DNA of 7,545 bases, from contig CAZAQB010000158.1 of NCBI GenBank assembly GCA_964487155.1, positions 1 to 7,545 on the forward strand, read 5' to 3'. The notes beneath the pieces are model-generated. The model saw nothing but the letters and a program-made list of their open reading frames with translations. It was not told the DNA's origin and searched no databases. This document shows positions 1 through 6,189 of this stretch, piece after piece. This DNA is from CAZAQB01 sp964487155. Lineage in GTDB: Bacteria; Pseudomonadota; Gammaproteobacteria; Nitrococcales; Nitrococcaceae. The translations under genes were made by a program, and so were the position numbers. Numbering within the stretch: position 1 is the stretch's first letter; each line of letters begins with the position of its first letter.

Positions 1-1041
1 TTAAGTCTGACAGGCTGCCAGGATGTGGTGCAGCCCCTGGCACTCCACCATGGGGTCATCGCAGTTCACCACGATCTCGGAGCGGGCCAGCACGTAACCG
101 CGGCCGGTGATCCGGTTGTCGACCACGTCGCGGGGTCCTTCCTCGTGGGTGCCGATGAACTCGCCGATGAAGGCGGTGTTGCGCAGAGAGACGGTCTCCA
201 GCCGGTCGCCGGGCTGGATGCGGCCCTCGTGGTGGAGCAGGGCGAGGCGCGCCGAGGTGCCGGTACCGGTGGTGCTGCGGCAGATGACGCCCGGATGGAC
301 GTAGGTGGTGGAGCGGGAGCGGTAGAAATGGTCCGCCAGCTGCTCCACCGGCCCCATGAAGTGCAGGAACGGCACCGGCCCGACGTCCCCCAGCAGGTAG
401 TGGACGTAGCCCCGCTCGGCGCGGATGGCCTCGACGATGGCGTGAGCGCAGTGGGCGAGCCGCGACTCCTCTTCCTTCACCAGGGCGAAGCCCAGCTCGG
501 TGGCGTCCACCAGGGCGTAGAAGCCGCCGCTGTAGGCGATGCTGTAGCTGACATCGCCGATGCCGGGCACGTGGACGCTGGCCCGGTAGGTGTCGATGTA
601 GCTGGGCAGGCCGCCGCAGGTCACCGCCTCCACCACGCCGTCGCGCACCTCGGCCTCCACCTGCACCAGCCCCGCCGGCGACTCCAGCTGGAAGCTCTGG
701 CGGCCCTCCTGCTTGGGCACGAGGCCCGCCTCCAGCAGTGCCGTGGCGGTGCACAGGGTGTTGGAGCCCGAGTAGATGGGGTAGCCCATCACCTCCATGA
801 TGATGTAGCCGGCCGCGGCCGCCGGGTCGCTGGCCGGGACGACCAGATCCACCGACATCTCCGGGATGCCGTAGGGCTCGAACAGCAGCAGCCGGCGCAG
901 CCCGTCGGCGTCGTCCCGCAGGTACTCCATCTGGGCGCGCACGGTGCCGCCGGGCAGCGGCGCGACGCCCCCCAGCACGATGCGGCTGACGTCGCCGCCG
1001 GCGTGGGTGTCCAGCAGCCGCAGGGTCGGCGGGGCGCTCAC
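1..1041 (-). CDS. Proline racemase-superfamily protein with Ser/Thr in place of both catalytic Cys
   Basis: This complete 346-residue cytosolic protein belongs to the proline racemase / 4-hydroxyproline epimerase / trans-3-hydroxyproline dehydratase superfamily and has the usual family length. Family marks are the N-terminal DTHAGG (11-16), the SGSNT segment (91-95) where racemases have the CGHG motif, GGFY (172-175), and RSTTGTGTSA (255-264) where the family has RSPCGTGTSA. In racemases and epimerases the two acid/base residues are cysteines. Here they align with Ser91 and Thr258. Thr at the second site is the mark of the 3-hydroxyproline dehydratases, which normally keep the first Cys. The Asp usually preceding the second motif is Cys254. 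The reaction therefore cannot be assigned. The start is GTG, which overlaps the stop of the upstream oxidoreductase gene as GTGA. A GGGAG Shine-Dalgarno lies 7 nt before it, so the pair is translationally coupled. The TAA stop is at positions 1-3. Family assignment is firm; substrate is unknown. Confidence 0.93.
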   Translation of the reverse strand: MSAPPTLRLLDTHAGGDVSRIVLGGVAPLPGGTVRAQMEYLRDDADGLRRLLLFEPYGIPEMSVDLVVPASDPAAAAGYIIMEVMGYPIYSGSNTLCTATALLEAGLVPKQEGRQSFQLESPAGLVQVEAEVRDGVVEAVTCGGLPSYIDTYRASVHVPGIGDVSYSIAYSGGFYALVDATELGFALVKEEESRLAHCAHAIVEAIRAERGYVHYLLGDVGPVPFLHFMGPVEQLADHFYRSRSTTYVHPGVICRSTTGTGTSARLALLHHEGRIQPGDRLETVSLRNTAFIGEFIGTHEEGPRDVVDNRITGRGYVLARSEIVVNCDDPMVECQGLHHILAACQT

Positions 1042-2201
1042 GAGCCCGCTCCCAGGGCGAACGGCGCGCCGTGCTCACGCCACTCGGAGTCGGGCACGAT
1101 GACGATCTTGCCCAGGTAGTCACTGCCCCGGTTGACGAAGTAGTCCTCGGCGGCGCGCAGCTCCGAGAGGGGGAAGGCGGCGTGCAGCACGGGGCTCAGC
1201 TCGCCGCAGCGGATCCACTCCACCAGCTGCTCGGCCTCCTCCCGGGTGCCGTGGGACACACCGAAGATCTGCACCTGGTAGAGGTAGATGCGGGTCCACA
1301 TGATCTCGCTCAGGTTGCCGCCGCTGGCGCCGGCGATGCTGAGCCGCGGGTAGCTGGAGCGGGCGCGCATGTCGAAGATCATGGCGTCGATGAAGCGGTC
1401 GGTCAGCTCGCCGCCCACCAGGTCCATCACCGCGTCCAGGGGCCGCTCGCCGGTGAGCCGGCGCACCCGCGCTTCGAAACTTTGCATGTCGGAGCGGTCC
1501 AGCACCGCCTCGGCGCCAAGCTCCAGCAGCGCCGCGGCCTTCTCCTGCTGGCTGAGTGCGTAGGGGATGGCGCCGACGATGCGGCACAGCTGGATCAGCG
1601 CGGTGCCCACCCCGCCGCTGGCGCCGGTCACCAGCACTCGCTCGCCGGCGCGCACCGCCGCCCCGTTCAGCATGTGCAGGGCGGTCTGGTAGGAGCACAT
1701 GCCCATGGCGGCCAGCTCGGCGTCGGCCAGCTCCGGGTTGGCCACCGCGTGGAACTGCTCCGAGGGCACCGCCACGTACTCCGCGAAGCCGCCGTCGGCG
1801 CCGTGGCCGTAGTAGTCCGGAGTCAGGTTGATGTCCCGGCGCTCGTCGGCGTAGATGTTGAAATCCAGCAGGCCGCGCTCGCCGATGCGCTGCTCGGCTA
1901 CGCCCTCGCCGAGGGCAACCACACGGCCGGCTATGTCGGCGCCCTGGATGCGCGGGAAGGTCAGCGTGGCCGAGCCCCCCATCTGGAAGGAGGCCACCTC
2001 CGCCTTGTCCTTCACCGGATAGAGGCCCTCCCGGGCCTTGCGGTCAGTGTTGTTCTTGGCGGTGGCGGTGACCTTCACCAGCACCTGGCCGGGGCCGGGC
2101 TCCGGGGTGGGATAGTCATCGCGGTAGACCAGCCGGTCGGTGCCACCGTGGCCGGTCAGCACCATGGCCGCCATGGTGGCGGGGATCTGCTCGGTGCTCA
2201 T
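1038..2201 (-). CDS. Zinc-independent MDR (quinone oxidoreductase-like) dehydrogenase
   Basis: This 387-residue NAD(P)H-dependent oxidoreductase belongs to the medium-chain dehydrogenase/reductase superfamily. The N-terminal GroES-like catalytic domain covers about residues 10-150. The Rossmann domain carries the nucleotide-binding loop GASGGVG (193-199) after the strand RVLVT. The position of the catalytic zinc-ligand Cys is occupied by Asn in KNNTD (49-53), and the four-Cys structural zinc loop is absent, so this is a zinc-free quinone oxidoreductase/enoyl reductase-like member. It is longer than a typical QOR (about 325 aa), mainly through inserts near 60-80 and 113-131. The ATG start has a GGGAG Shine-Dalgarno 7 nt upstream. 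Its stop overlaps the start of the proline racemase-like gene, which implies co-translation and a shared pathway. The substrate cannot be read from sequence. It is not a Pyr2C-reductase-type (ornithine cyclodeaminase-like or malate/lactate-dehydrogenase-like) protein, which would be the expected partner of a 3-hydroxyproline dehydratase. Confidence 0.93.
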   Translation of the reverse strand: MSTEQIPATMAAMVLTGHGGTDRLVYRDDYPTPEPGPGQVLVKVTATAKNNTDRKAREGLYPVKDKAEVASFQMGGSATLTFPRIQGADIAGRVVALGEGVAEQRIGERGLLDFNIYADERRDINLTPDYYGHGADGGFAEYVAVPSEQFHAVANPELADAELAAMGMCSYQTALHMLNGAAVRAGERVLVTGASGGVGTALIQLCRIVGAIPYALSQQEKAAALLELGAEAVLDRSDMQSFEARVRRLTGERPLDAVMDLVGGELTDRFIDAMIFDMRARSSYPRLSIAGASGGNLSEIMWTRIYLYQVQIFGVSHGTREEAEQLVEWIRCGELSPVLHAAFPLSELRAAEDYFVNRGSDYLGKIVIVPDSEWREHGAPFALGAGS

Positions 2202-2271
2202 GGGGCATCTCCCGGAAATCTGCCCAGTGGCATGAATGAGGCGACCAGGGCCGGAGCCCCTGCGCCGGCCT

Positions 2272-2305
2272 CCTGTCCATCACGTGGTGACGCGGGCAGG
2301 ACAGG
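2272..2305. repeat. Inverted repeat CCTGTCC-N20-GGACAGG with nested TCAC-GTG-GTGA
   Basis: Perfect 7-bp arms lie at 2272-2278 and 2299-2305 in the divergent region between the oxidoreductase gene (start 2201, minus) and the DUF3750 gene (start 2408, plus). Nested inside is TCAC GTG GTGA (2280-2290), which contains CACGTG. It could be an operator for the minus-strand operon. There is no T-run, so it is not an intrinsic terminator. Chance occurrence in GC-rich DNA is possible. Confidence 0.35.
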
Positions 2306-2326
2306 TCAAGGCGGCCGGATCCCCTG

Positions 2327-2342
2327 GGGCTAAGGATAGCCC
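2327..2342. repeat. Inverted repeat GGGCTA-AGGA-TAGCCC, possible operator
   Basis: Perfect 6-bp arms are separated by 4 nt and adjoin a CCCCTGGGG palindrome (2321-2329). On the minus strand the element contains TATCCT, which resembles a -10 hexamer for the oxidoreductase operon about 130 nt upstream of its start. No good -35 is visible. It could be a regulator site overlapping a promoter, but no regulator gene adjoins it. Confidence 0.3.
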
Positions 2343-2394
2343 TCGACCGGCGGCCCACGGTCCGGGCACGCCCCCGCGACGGCCCCCGCCAGCG

Positions 2395-2400
2395 TATGCT
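2395..2400 (+). promoter_or_regulatory. Possible -10 element (TATGCT) for a leaderless DUF3750 message
   Basis: TATGCT ends 7 nt before the chosen ATG at 2408, so transcription would begin at or next to the start codon. No Shine-Dalgarno at normal spacing precedes that ATG and no -35 consensus is visible. The hexamer lies within a CCAGC-GTAT-GCTGG palindrome (2389-2402). Confidence 0.35.
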
Positions 2401-2407
2401 GGGACCC

Positions 2408-3178
2408 ATGAAGTGGCTGCGTCGCATCGCCCTGCTGGCGCTGGTGATTCTGGCCGGACCGGCCCTGGTGATCGCCCGGGGCGAGGTGCAGCTGGGGGGC
2501 ACCTGGTACCGGGCGGACCGGTCTCCCACCGGGCTCGCGCCCGCCGCCGCGGCGACGCCGGAGGCGGTGATCCAGGTCTACGCCGCCCGGGCCTTCAACT
2601 GGCGCGGCATCCTCGGAGTGCACACCTGGATCGCCACCAAGCCCGCCGGCGGCTCCGGCTACACCGTCCACCAGGTGCTGGGCTGGCGCGCCTGGGGCGG
2701 CGGCTCCGCCGTGGAGTCCCGCCCCGGCACTCCCGACCGCAACTGGTTCGGCAGCCGACCGCAACTGCTGGTGGACCTGCGGGGCCCTGACGCCGGGCGC
2801 CTGATTCCCGAGGTGCAGGCCGCCGCGGCGAGCTATCCGTTCAGCCACGACTACCGGCTCTGGCCCGGACCCAACAGCAACACGTTCACCGCCTGGGTGG
2901 GCCGGCAGGTCCCCGAGCTGGGCCTGGAGCTGCCCGCCACCGCCATCGGCAAGGACTACCTGGCCGACGGCTTCTTCGCCGCCGCGCCCAGCGGCACCGG
3001 CTACCAGCTCTCGCTGTACGGCCTGCTGGGGATCACCGCCGCACGCGCCGAGGGCCTGGAGCTGAACCTGCTGGGACTGGTGTTCGGGGTCGACTTCGGC
3101 GGTCCGGCCCTGAAGCTGCCGGGCATCGGACGGCTGGGTCTGGCGGACGCCCGACCGGCGGCGCCAGGAGGGCGTTGA
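2408..3178 (+). CDS. DUF3750 family protein, membrane-anchored
   Basis: This 256-residue protein is recognised as DUF3750 from a run of family-typical motifs: EAVIQVYAAR (52-61), the segment around HTWIATK (72-78), PDRNWFG (109-115), DLRG (123-126), WPGPNSNTF (152-160), VPELGL (168-173) and GKDY (181-184). Residues 5-23 form one hydrophobic N-terminal segment (signal anchor or uncleaved signal), with the rest probably periplasmic. The family has no established function to my knowledge. The His72 block followed by GPNSNTF resembles the His and NCxxF blocks of permuted papain-like (NlpC/P60, LRAT) folds with Ser157 in the cysteine position; this is inference. ATG 2408 is chosen over ATG 2396 because it puts the basic MKWLRR directly before the hydrophobic segment and because 2396 lies inside the TATGCT element. 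The stop overlaps the next operon's -35. Confidence 0.9.
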   Translation: MKWLRRIALLALVILAGPALVIARGEVQLGGTWYRADRSPTGLAPAAAATPEAVIQVYAARAFNWRGILGVHTWIATKPAGGSGYTVHQVLGWRAWGGGSAVESRPGTPDRNWFGSRPQLLVDLRGPDAGRLIPEVQAAAASYPFSHDYRLWPGPNSNTFTAWVGRQVPELGLELPATAIGKDYLADGFFAAAPSGTGYQLSLYGLLGITAARAEGLELNLLGLVFGVDFGGPALKLPGIGRLGLADARPAAPGGR

Positions 3179-3202
3179 CAGGCCGCACCGCTGGGCTAGG
3201 GT
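3175..3202 (+). promoter_or_regulatory. Sigma-70-type promoter TTGACA-N16-TAGGGT
   Basis: A consensus -35 (TTGACA, 3175-3180) is followed by a 16-bp spacer and a TAGGGT -10 (3197-3202), placing transcription start near 3209, about 30 nt before the GTG at 3239. The -35 contains the TGA stop of the DUF3750 gene. It would drive the small Cys protein, TetR regulator and hydrolase. The -10 is weak (3 of 6 matches), so the short spacer and perfect -35 carry the call. Confidence 0.6.
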
Positions 3203-3238
3203 TAAAGGCCCAGCCAAGCGCTCCGGGCAGGTTGCAGC

Positions 3239-3517
3239 GTGTTGTTTCGCAAAAGCCAACGGCCGCGCCGCGAGACACGCCAGGTGGCCGCGGAACCCTA
3301 CCACGCGGTTTCCGTGGTTCCGGGTGTGCAGCACTGCGGCGCCTGCCTGCGACTGGAGGGCCTGCGCTTCCTGAGCGGCGAGGCCCCGCGCCTGCCGCTG
3401 CCGGGCTGCGACGTGCGCTGCCGCTGCATCTACCAGCACCATCGCGACCGGCGCGAGCCCAGCCTGCTGAGCAGCTACTTCCACCAGTCGACCGGGCGGC
3501 CGGAGCGGCGCCAGTAG
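3239..3517 (+). CDS. Small conserved five-cysteine protein, putative metal binder
   Basis: This is a 92-residue basic cytosolic protein with no signal peptide. Cysteines fall at 33 and 36 (CxxC) and at 57, 61 and 63 (CxxxCxC), with histidines at 22, 32, 67 and 68. Between them lies FLSGEAPRLPLPGC (44-57), followed by CIYQHHRDRR (63-72). I recognise the general layout from small uncharacterised gammaproteobacterial proteins but cannot attach a name. The cysteine/histidine spacing suggests a bound zinc or another metal; that is inference. The GTG start, giving MLFRK, has a weak AGG Shine-Dalgarno 9 nt upstream and lies about 30 nt after the predicted transcription start. It is the first gene of a likely operon, with only 7 nt to the TetR gene. 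G+C and codon use match the neighbours. Confidence 0.82.
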   Translation: MLFRKSQRPRRETRQVAAEPYHAVSVVPGVQHCGACLRLEGLRFLSGEAPRLPLPGCDVRCRCIYQHHRDRREPSLLSSYFHQSTGRPERRQ

Positions 3518-3524
3518 GCCGGCC

Positions 3525-4202
3525 GTGACCGAGTCCGGACCGGAGCAGCCGGTGCAACCCGCCGCCAGGACGGGGCACACGGCCACACTGACCGCACTGC
3601 CCCTGGAGCCACAGCGCCGGCGCATCGTGGATGCCGCCCTGGAACTGGCCGGACAGGACTCCTGGGAGGCGCTGCGCCTGGCCGACGTGGCCCGGCACCT
3701 GGACTGCAGCCTGGACGACCTGCGCCGGCACTTCCGGGAGAAGGAAGAGATCGTCGACGCCTGGCTGGACCGGGCCGACGCCGCCATGCTGCAGGCTGCG
3801 CCCGCCGACTCCGCCGAGGATCCGCTGGAGCGTTTCGAGAACGCCGTGCTGGTCTGGCTGGCGGTGTTGCGGCCCCACCACGGGGTCACCCGGCAGATGA
3901 TCGCCGGCAAGCTGGAACCCGGCCATCTGCACGTGCAGTTTCCCGCCGTGCTGCGCATCAGCCGCACCGTCCAGTGGCTGCGGGAGGCCAGCGGCCGGCG
4001 CCATGCCCTGCCCGCCCGGGCGCTGGACGAGACCCTGCTCACCGGCGTATTCGTCGCCACCTTCAGCCGCTGGCTGCTGGACCGCCGCGGCGGCGACCTG
4101 GAACAGGCCCGCCGGACTCTCTCCGGACTGCTGGGCGGCCTGAGGCGAATCAGCCGCCTGCCGGGCCTCGGGCGCCTCGCCCGGGACGACCCCGCCACCT
4201 GA
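3525..4202 (+). CDS. TetR/AcrR-type transcriptional regulator
   Basis: This 225-residue regulator has an N-terminal TetR DNA-binding domain at about residues 30-76. It comprises a first helix RRRIVDAALELA, then LRLADVARHLDCS (the helix-turn-helix) and DDLRRHFREKEEIVDAWL, the usual conserved end of the domain. The all-helical C-terminal half (about 80-215) would be the ligand-binding and dimerisation domain; its ligand cannot be read. A proline/threonine-rich stretch of about 28 residues precedes the domain. The GTG start at 3525 is preceded by TAGG at 6-nt spacing, and no other plausible start precedes the domain. It lies 7 nt after the five-Cys gene and 18 nt before the hydrolase gene, so it is probably co-transcribed and may regulate this unit. 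COQ9-like proteins share this N-terminal resemblance and are a less likely alternative. Confidence 0.85.
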   Translation: MTESGPEQPVQPAARTGHTATLTALPLEPQRRRIVDAALELAGQDSWEALRLADVARHLDCSLDDLRRHFREKEEIVDAWLDRADAAMLQAAPADSAEDPLERFENAVLVWLAVLRPHHGVTRQMIAGKLEPGHLHVQFPAVLRISRTVQWLREASGRRHALPARALDETLLTGVFVATFSRWLLDRRGGDLEQARRTLSGLLGGLRRISRLPGLGRLARDDPAT

Positions 4203-4220
4203 CGGCCACCGCCGGGCAGC

Positions 4221-5255
4221 GTGGACACCGTCACCCACGGCCTGCTGGGCGCGGTGGTGGCCCGATCCCTGCCGGCGGCACTTGCGCCCGGCACCCCGAC
4301 CTGGCGAATCGGCGCGATGGGCGCCCTGGCCGCGGTATTCCCGGACATCGACAACCTGAGTTTCTGGATCGACCCGCTGCGCTACCTGGCCGACTGGCAC
4401 CGCGGGCCCACCCATTCCCTGCTGCTGCTGCCGCTGTGGGCGGCCCTGCTGGCGGCCACCGCGGGCCGGCTGCTGGGCATTCCCTGGCGCCCCGCGGCGC
4501 TGCTGGCGGCGGCGGCGCTGCTCTCCCACCTGGGCGCCGACCTGATCACCGCCTACGGGGTGGCGCTGCTCTACCCGCTGTCGGACTGGCGGCCCAGTCT
4601 CGCCATCGGGTTCGTGGTGGACGCCGTGTTCACCGGGGTGCTGCTGGCCGGAGCGCTGGCGGCCCGGCGCTGGGGCCCGGCTGCCCTGCGGGCCAGCCTG
4701 GTGGGCCTGGGCATCTACCTGGGCCTGCAGGCCACCCTGAAACTGCACGCCACCGGGGTGCTGCAGCAGCAGATGGAAGCCGCGGGGCTGGCCGGGGCAC
4801 AGGCCCGGGCCCTGCCCATGGCCCCGGCGGCGCTCTACTGGAAGCTGCTGGCCGACCCGGGCGATGGCCCGCGGGAAGCCCATCTGGTCCTCTACCCGCC
4901 GCTGCAGGGCCTGCTGGCGACCCTGGCGCCACTGCGGCCCCTGGTGGAGCCGTTCCGGGCCGCCGCAGACCTGCGCTGGCAGCGGCACGTTCACCCCGCC
5001 AGTGCCGGCGCCCTGGCGGCCGAGGCCTGGAACCAGCCGTCGCTGGAACCGTTCCGGCGTTTCGCCCAGTTCCCCGCCCTGCTGGGCCACAGCCGCGACG
5101 CCGCCGGAGAGTGCTTCTGGTTCACCGACCGGCGCTACGCGCTGCCGGGCCTGCGGCCCTCGTTCCGCTACGGCGTCTGCCGCGCCGGGCCGGACGCCCT
5201 CTGGCAGCCCTACCGGCTGCCCCTTACCGGAGCGGACAGGCGCCAGGCGCTGTGA
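4221..5255 (+). CDS. YdjM/DUF457-type membrane-bound metal-dependent hydrolase
   Basis: This 344-residue inner-membrane protein belongs to the YdjM/DUF457 predicted metal-dependent hydrolases. The expected metal-ligand motifs are present: HG (His6-Gly7), PDID (41-44), HRGPTHS (60-66), and HLGADLITAYG (103-113, with His103 and Asp107). About four hydrophobic segments lie between residues 30 and 185. The C-terminal part from about 215 is mostly hydrophilic and Trp/Arg-rich, as in longer family members. The family's substrate is not established; phospholipid-type activity has been proposed for relatives. The GTG start at 4221 places His6 at the family position; its Shine-Dalgarno is weak (GGGCAG). 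It follows the TetR gene by 18 nt on the same strand and is most likely the last gene of the operon, since 87 nt separate it from the next gene. Confidence 0.92.
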   Translation: MDTVTHGLLGAVVARSLPAALAPGTPTWRIGAMGALAAVFPDIDNLSFWIDPLRYLADWHRGPTHSLLLLPLWAALLAATAGRLLGIPWRPAALLAAAALLSHLGADLITAYGVALLYPLSDWRPSLAIGFVVDAVFTGVLLAGALAARRWGPAALRASLVGLGIYLGLQATLKLHATGVLQQQMEAAGLAGAQARALPMAPAALYWKLLADPGDGPREAHLVLYPPLQGLLATLAPLRPLVEPFRAAADLRWQRHVHPASAGALAAEAWNQPSLEPFRRFAQFPALLGHSRDAAGECFWFTDRRYALPGLRPSFRYGVCRAGPDALWQPYRLPLTGADRRQAL

Positions 5256-5285
5256 CCGCGACGGCCCCCGCCGTGGAGATCGGAC

Positions 5286-5295
5286 GGAGCGCTCC
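5286..5295. repeat. Perfect palindrome GGAGCGCTCC
   Basis: A 10-bp perfect palindrome lies in the short gap between the hydrolase and DUF2189 genes, about 35 bp upstream of the latter's predicted -10. A 5-bp hairpin ACGGC-CCCC-GCCGT (5261-5274) sits just after the hydrolase stop, without a T-run. Either could be an operator or a stalling hairpin. Chance is a real possibility at this G+C. Confidence 0.25.
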
Positions 5296-5328
5296 AGGCG
5301 AGGCGCGCGCACAGGCGCCGGCAGATCC

Positions 5329-5334
5329 TACACT
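5329..5334 (+). promoter_or_regulatory. Possible -10 element (TACACT) for a leaderless DUF2189 message
   Basis: TACACT ends 8 nt before the ATG at 5343 and would place transcription start within about 2 nt of the start codon. No Shine-Dalgarno is visible between them and no -35 consensus is seen 16-18 bp upstream. The layout mirrors that at the DUF3750 gene. Confidence 0.4.
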
Positions 5335-5342
5335 GCGCGACG

Positions 5343-6116
5343 ATGGGTTCTGATTCCGGCACCGACGGCGGCTGCGCGCCGCAACCGGGAGCGCCCGCCC
5401 CGCTGCCGTTCGGCGTCGCCGACATGGTGCAGTGCCTGGGCTGGGGCTGGCGCCGTTTCCGGCAGGTTCCGGGTGCCAGCGCCGGCTACGCGGCACCCTT
5501 CGCCCTGGCCGGGCTGGCGCTGCTCGCGGGCCTGCTGTGGCTGGGCCTGGCGGCCTTCGTGCCAGTGCTGCTGGGCGGCTTCATGCTGGTGGGGCCGGTG
5601 TTCCTCACCGGCTTCTTCCGCCTGGCCGCGGACCGTCGGGAGGCACGCCTCGGACAGGCGTGGGCGGCCCTGCTCACCGCGCCGCCGGGCGTCTGGGTCA
5701 TCGCCCTCGTCTGCGGCGTGCTGTTCCTGATCTGGGTGACCGACGCCGCCGTGCTGTACGGCTTCATCGCCGGCGGCGGGCGGGCCGCGGCGCTGCCGGC
5801 CTGGCTGCCGGCACTGCCGGAGGACGTGGTGCGCTTCGAGCTCTGGGCCGCGCTGCTGGGAGCGGGGCTCGCAGCCATCATCTTCGTGATCTCAGCGTTC
5901 TCGGTACCGCTGCTCCACGAGCGCCGGGCAGGCCTGGTGGCGGCGGTCCATGCCAGCGCCCGAGCGGTATCCGCCAGCCCCGGCGCGGCACTGGCGTGGG
6001 CGCTGCTGCTGTCGGCGGGGACCGGCCTCGGCATCCTTCTGCTGCCGCTGTTCCCGGTGGTGCTGCCGGTGCTGGCCTACGCCAGTTATGCCCTGTACCG
6101 GCGGGTGTTTCCGTGA
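5343..6116 (+). CDS. DUF2189 family integral membrane protein
   Basis: This 257-residue inner-membrane protein resembles the DUF2189 family. Family-like marks are GWGWRRFRQVPGAS (33-46), GFMLVGPVFLTGFF (79-92), the W131 TDAAVLYGF segment, and SAFSVPLLHERR (184-195), equivalent to the family's conserved sxPmLxxR loop. Hydrophobic segments are near 52-72, 74-93, 117-142, 167-190 and 216-247, the last perhaps two helices. The N-terminal 25 residues are Gly/Pro-rich and probably cytoplasmic. Family function is unknown to my knowledge; it is often annotated near respiratory genes, but none are in this window. The ATG lies 87 nt after the hydrolase stop with its own putative -10, so it is probably a separate transcription unit. 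It converges with the DUF6763-like gene; the 73-nt gap shows no convincing terminator. Confidence 0.85.
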   Translation: MGSDSGTDGGCAPQPGAPAPLPFGVADMVQCLGWGWRRFRQVPGASAGYAAPFALAGLALLAGLLWLGLAAFVPVLLGGFMLVGPVFLTGFFRLAADRREARLGQAWAALLTAPPGVWVIALVCGVLFLIWVTDAAVLYGFIAGGGRAAALPAWLPALPEDVVRFELWAALLGAGLAAIIFVISAFSVPLLHERRAGLVAAVHASARAVSASPGAALAWALLLSAGTGLGILLLPLFPVVLPVLAYASYALYRRVFP

Positions 6117-6189
6117 CCGGGGAAGTCGGTTCGCTGCGCACGGCGCCCACTCCAGCCCCTCGTCCAGAGCCACGGCGAGCGCCCGCCAC

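Noticed and set aside
1071..2333. 420-codon plus-strand open frame antisense to the oxidoreductase gene
   Set aside because: It is a GC-driven shadow frame; its translation is low-complexity Gly/Ala/His/Gln-rich with no family motifs, while the minus strand encodes a clear MDR protein.
2330..5312. Very long minus-strand open frames (674 and 759 codons) across the DUF3750 to hydrolase genes
   Set aside because: They run antisense to recognised genes, are Arg/Gly/Pro/Ala-rich and carry no recognisable domain. Long antisense frames are expected at this G+C.
3974..5353. 459-codon plus-strand frame overlapping the TetR and hydrolase genes
   Set aside because: It is out of frame with both recognised proteins and consists of Pro/Gly/Arg-rich low-complexity sequence.
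5878..6173. Minus-strand open frames (93-103 codons) at the 3' end of the DUF2189 gene
   Set aside because: They lie antisense within a well-supported membrane protein gene and have no motif or ribosome-binding site.
6117..6189. Bidirectional intrinsic terminator between the convergent genes
   Set aside because: I see no stable hairpin followed by a T-run on either strand.
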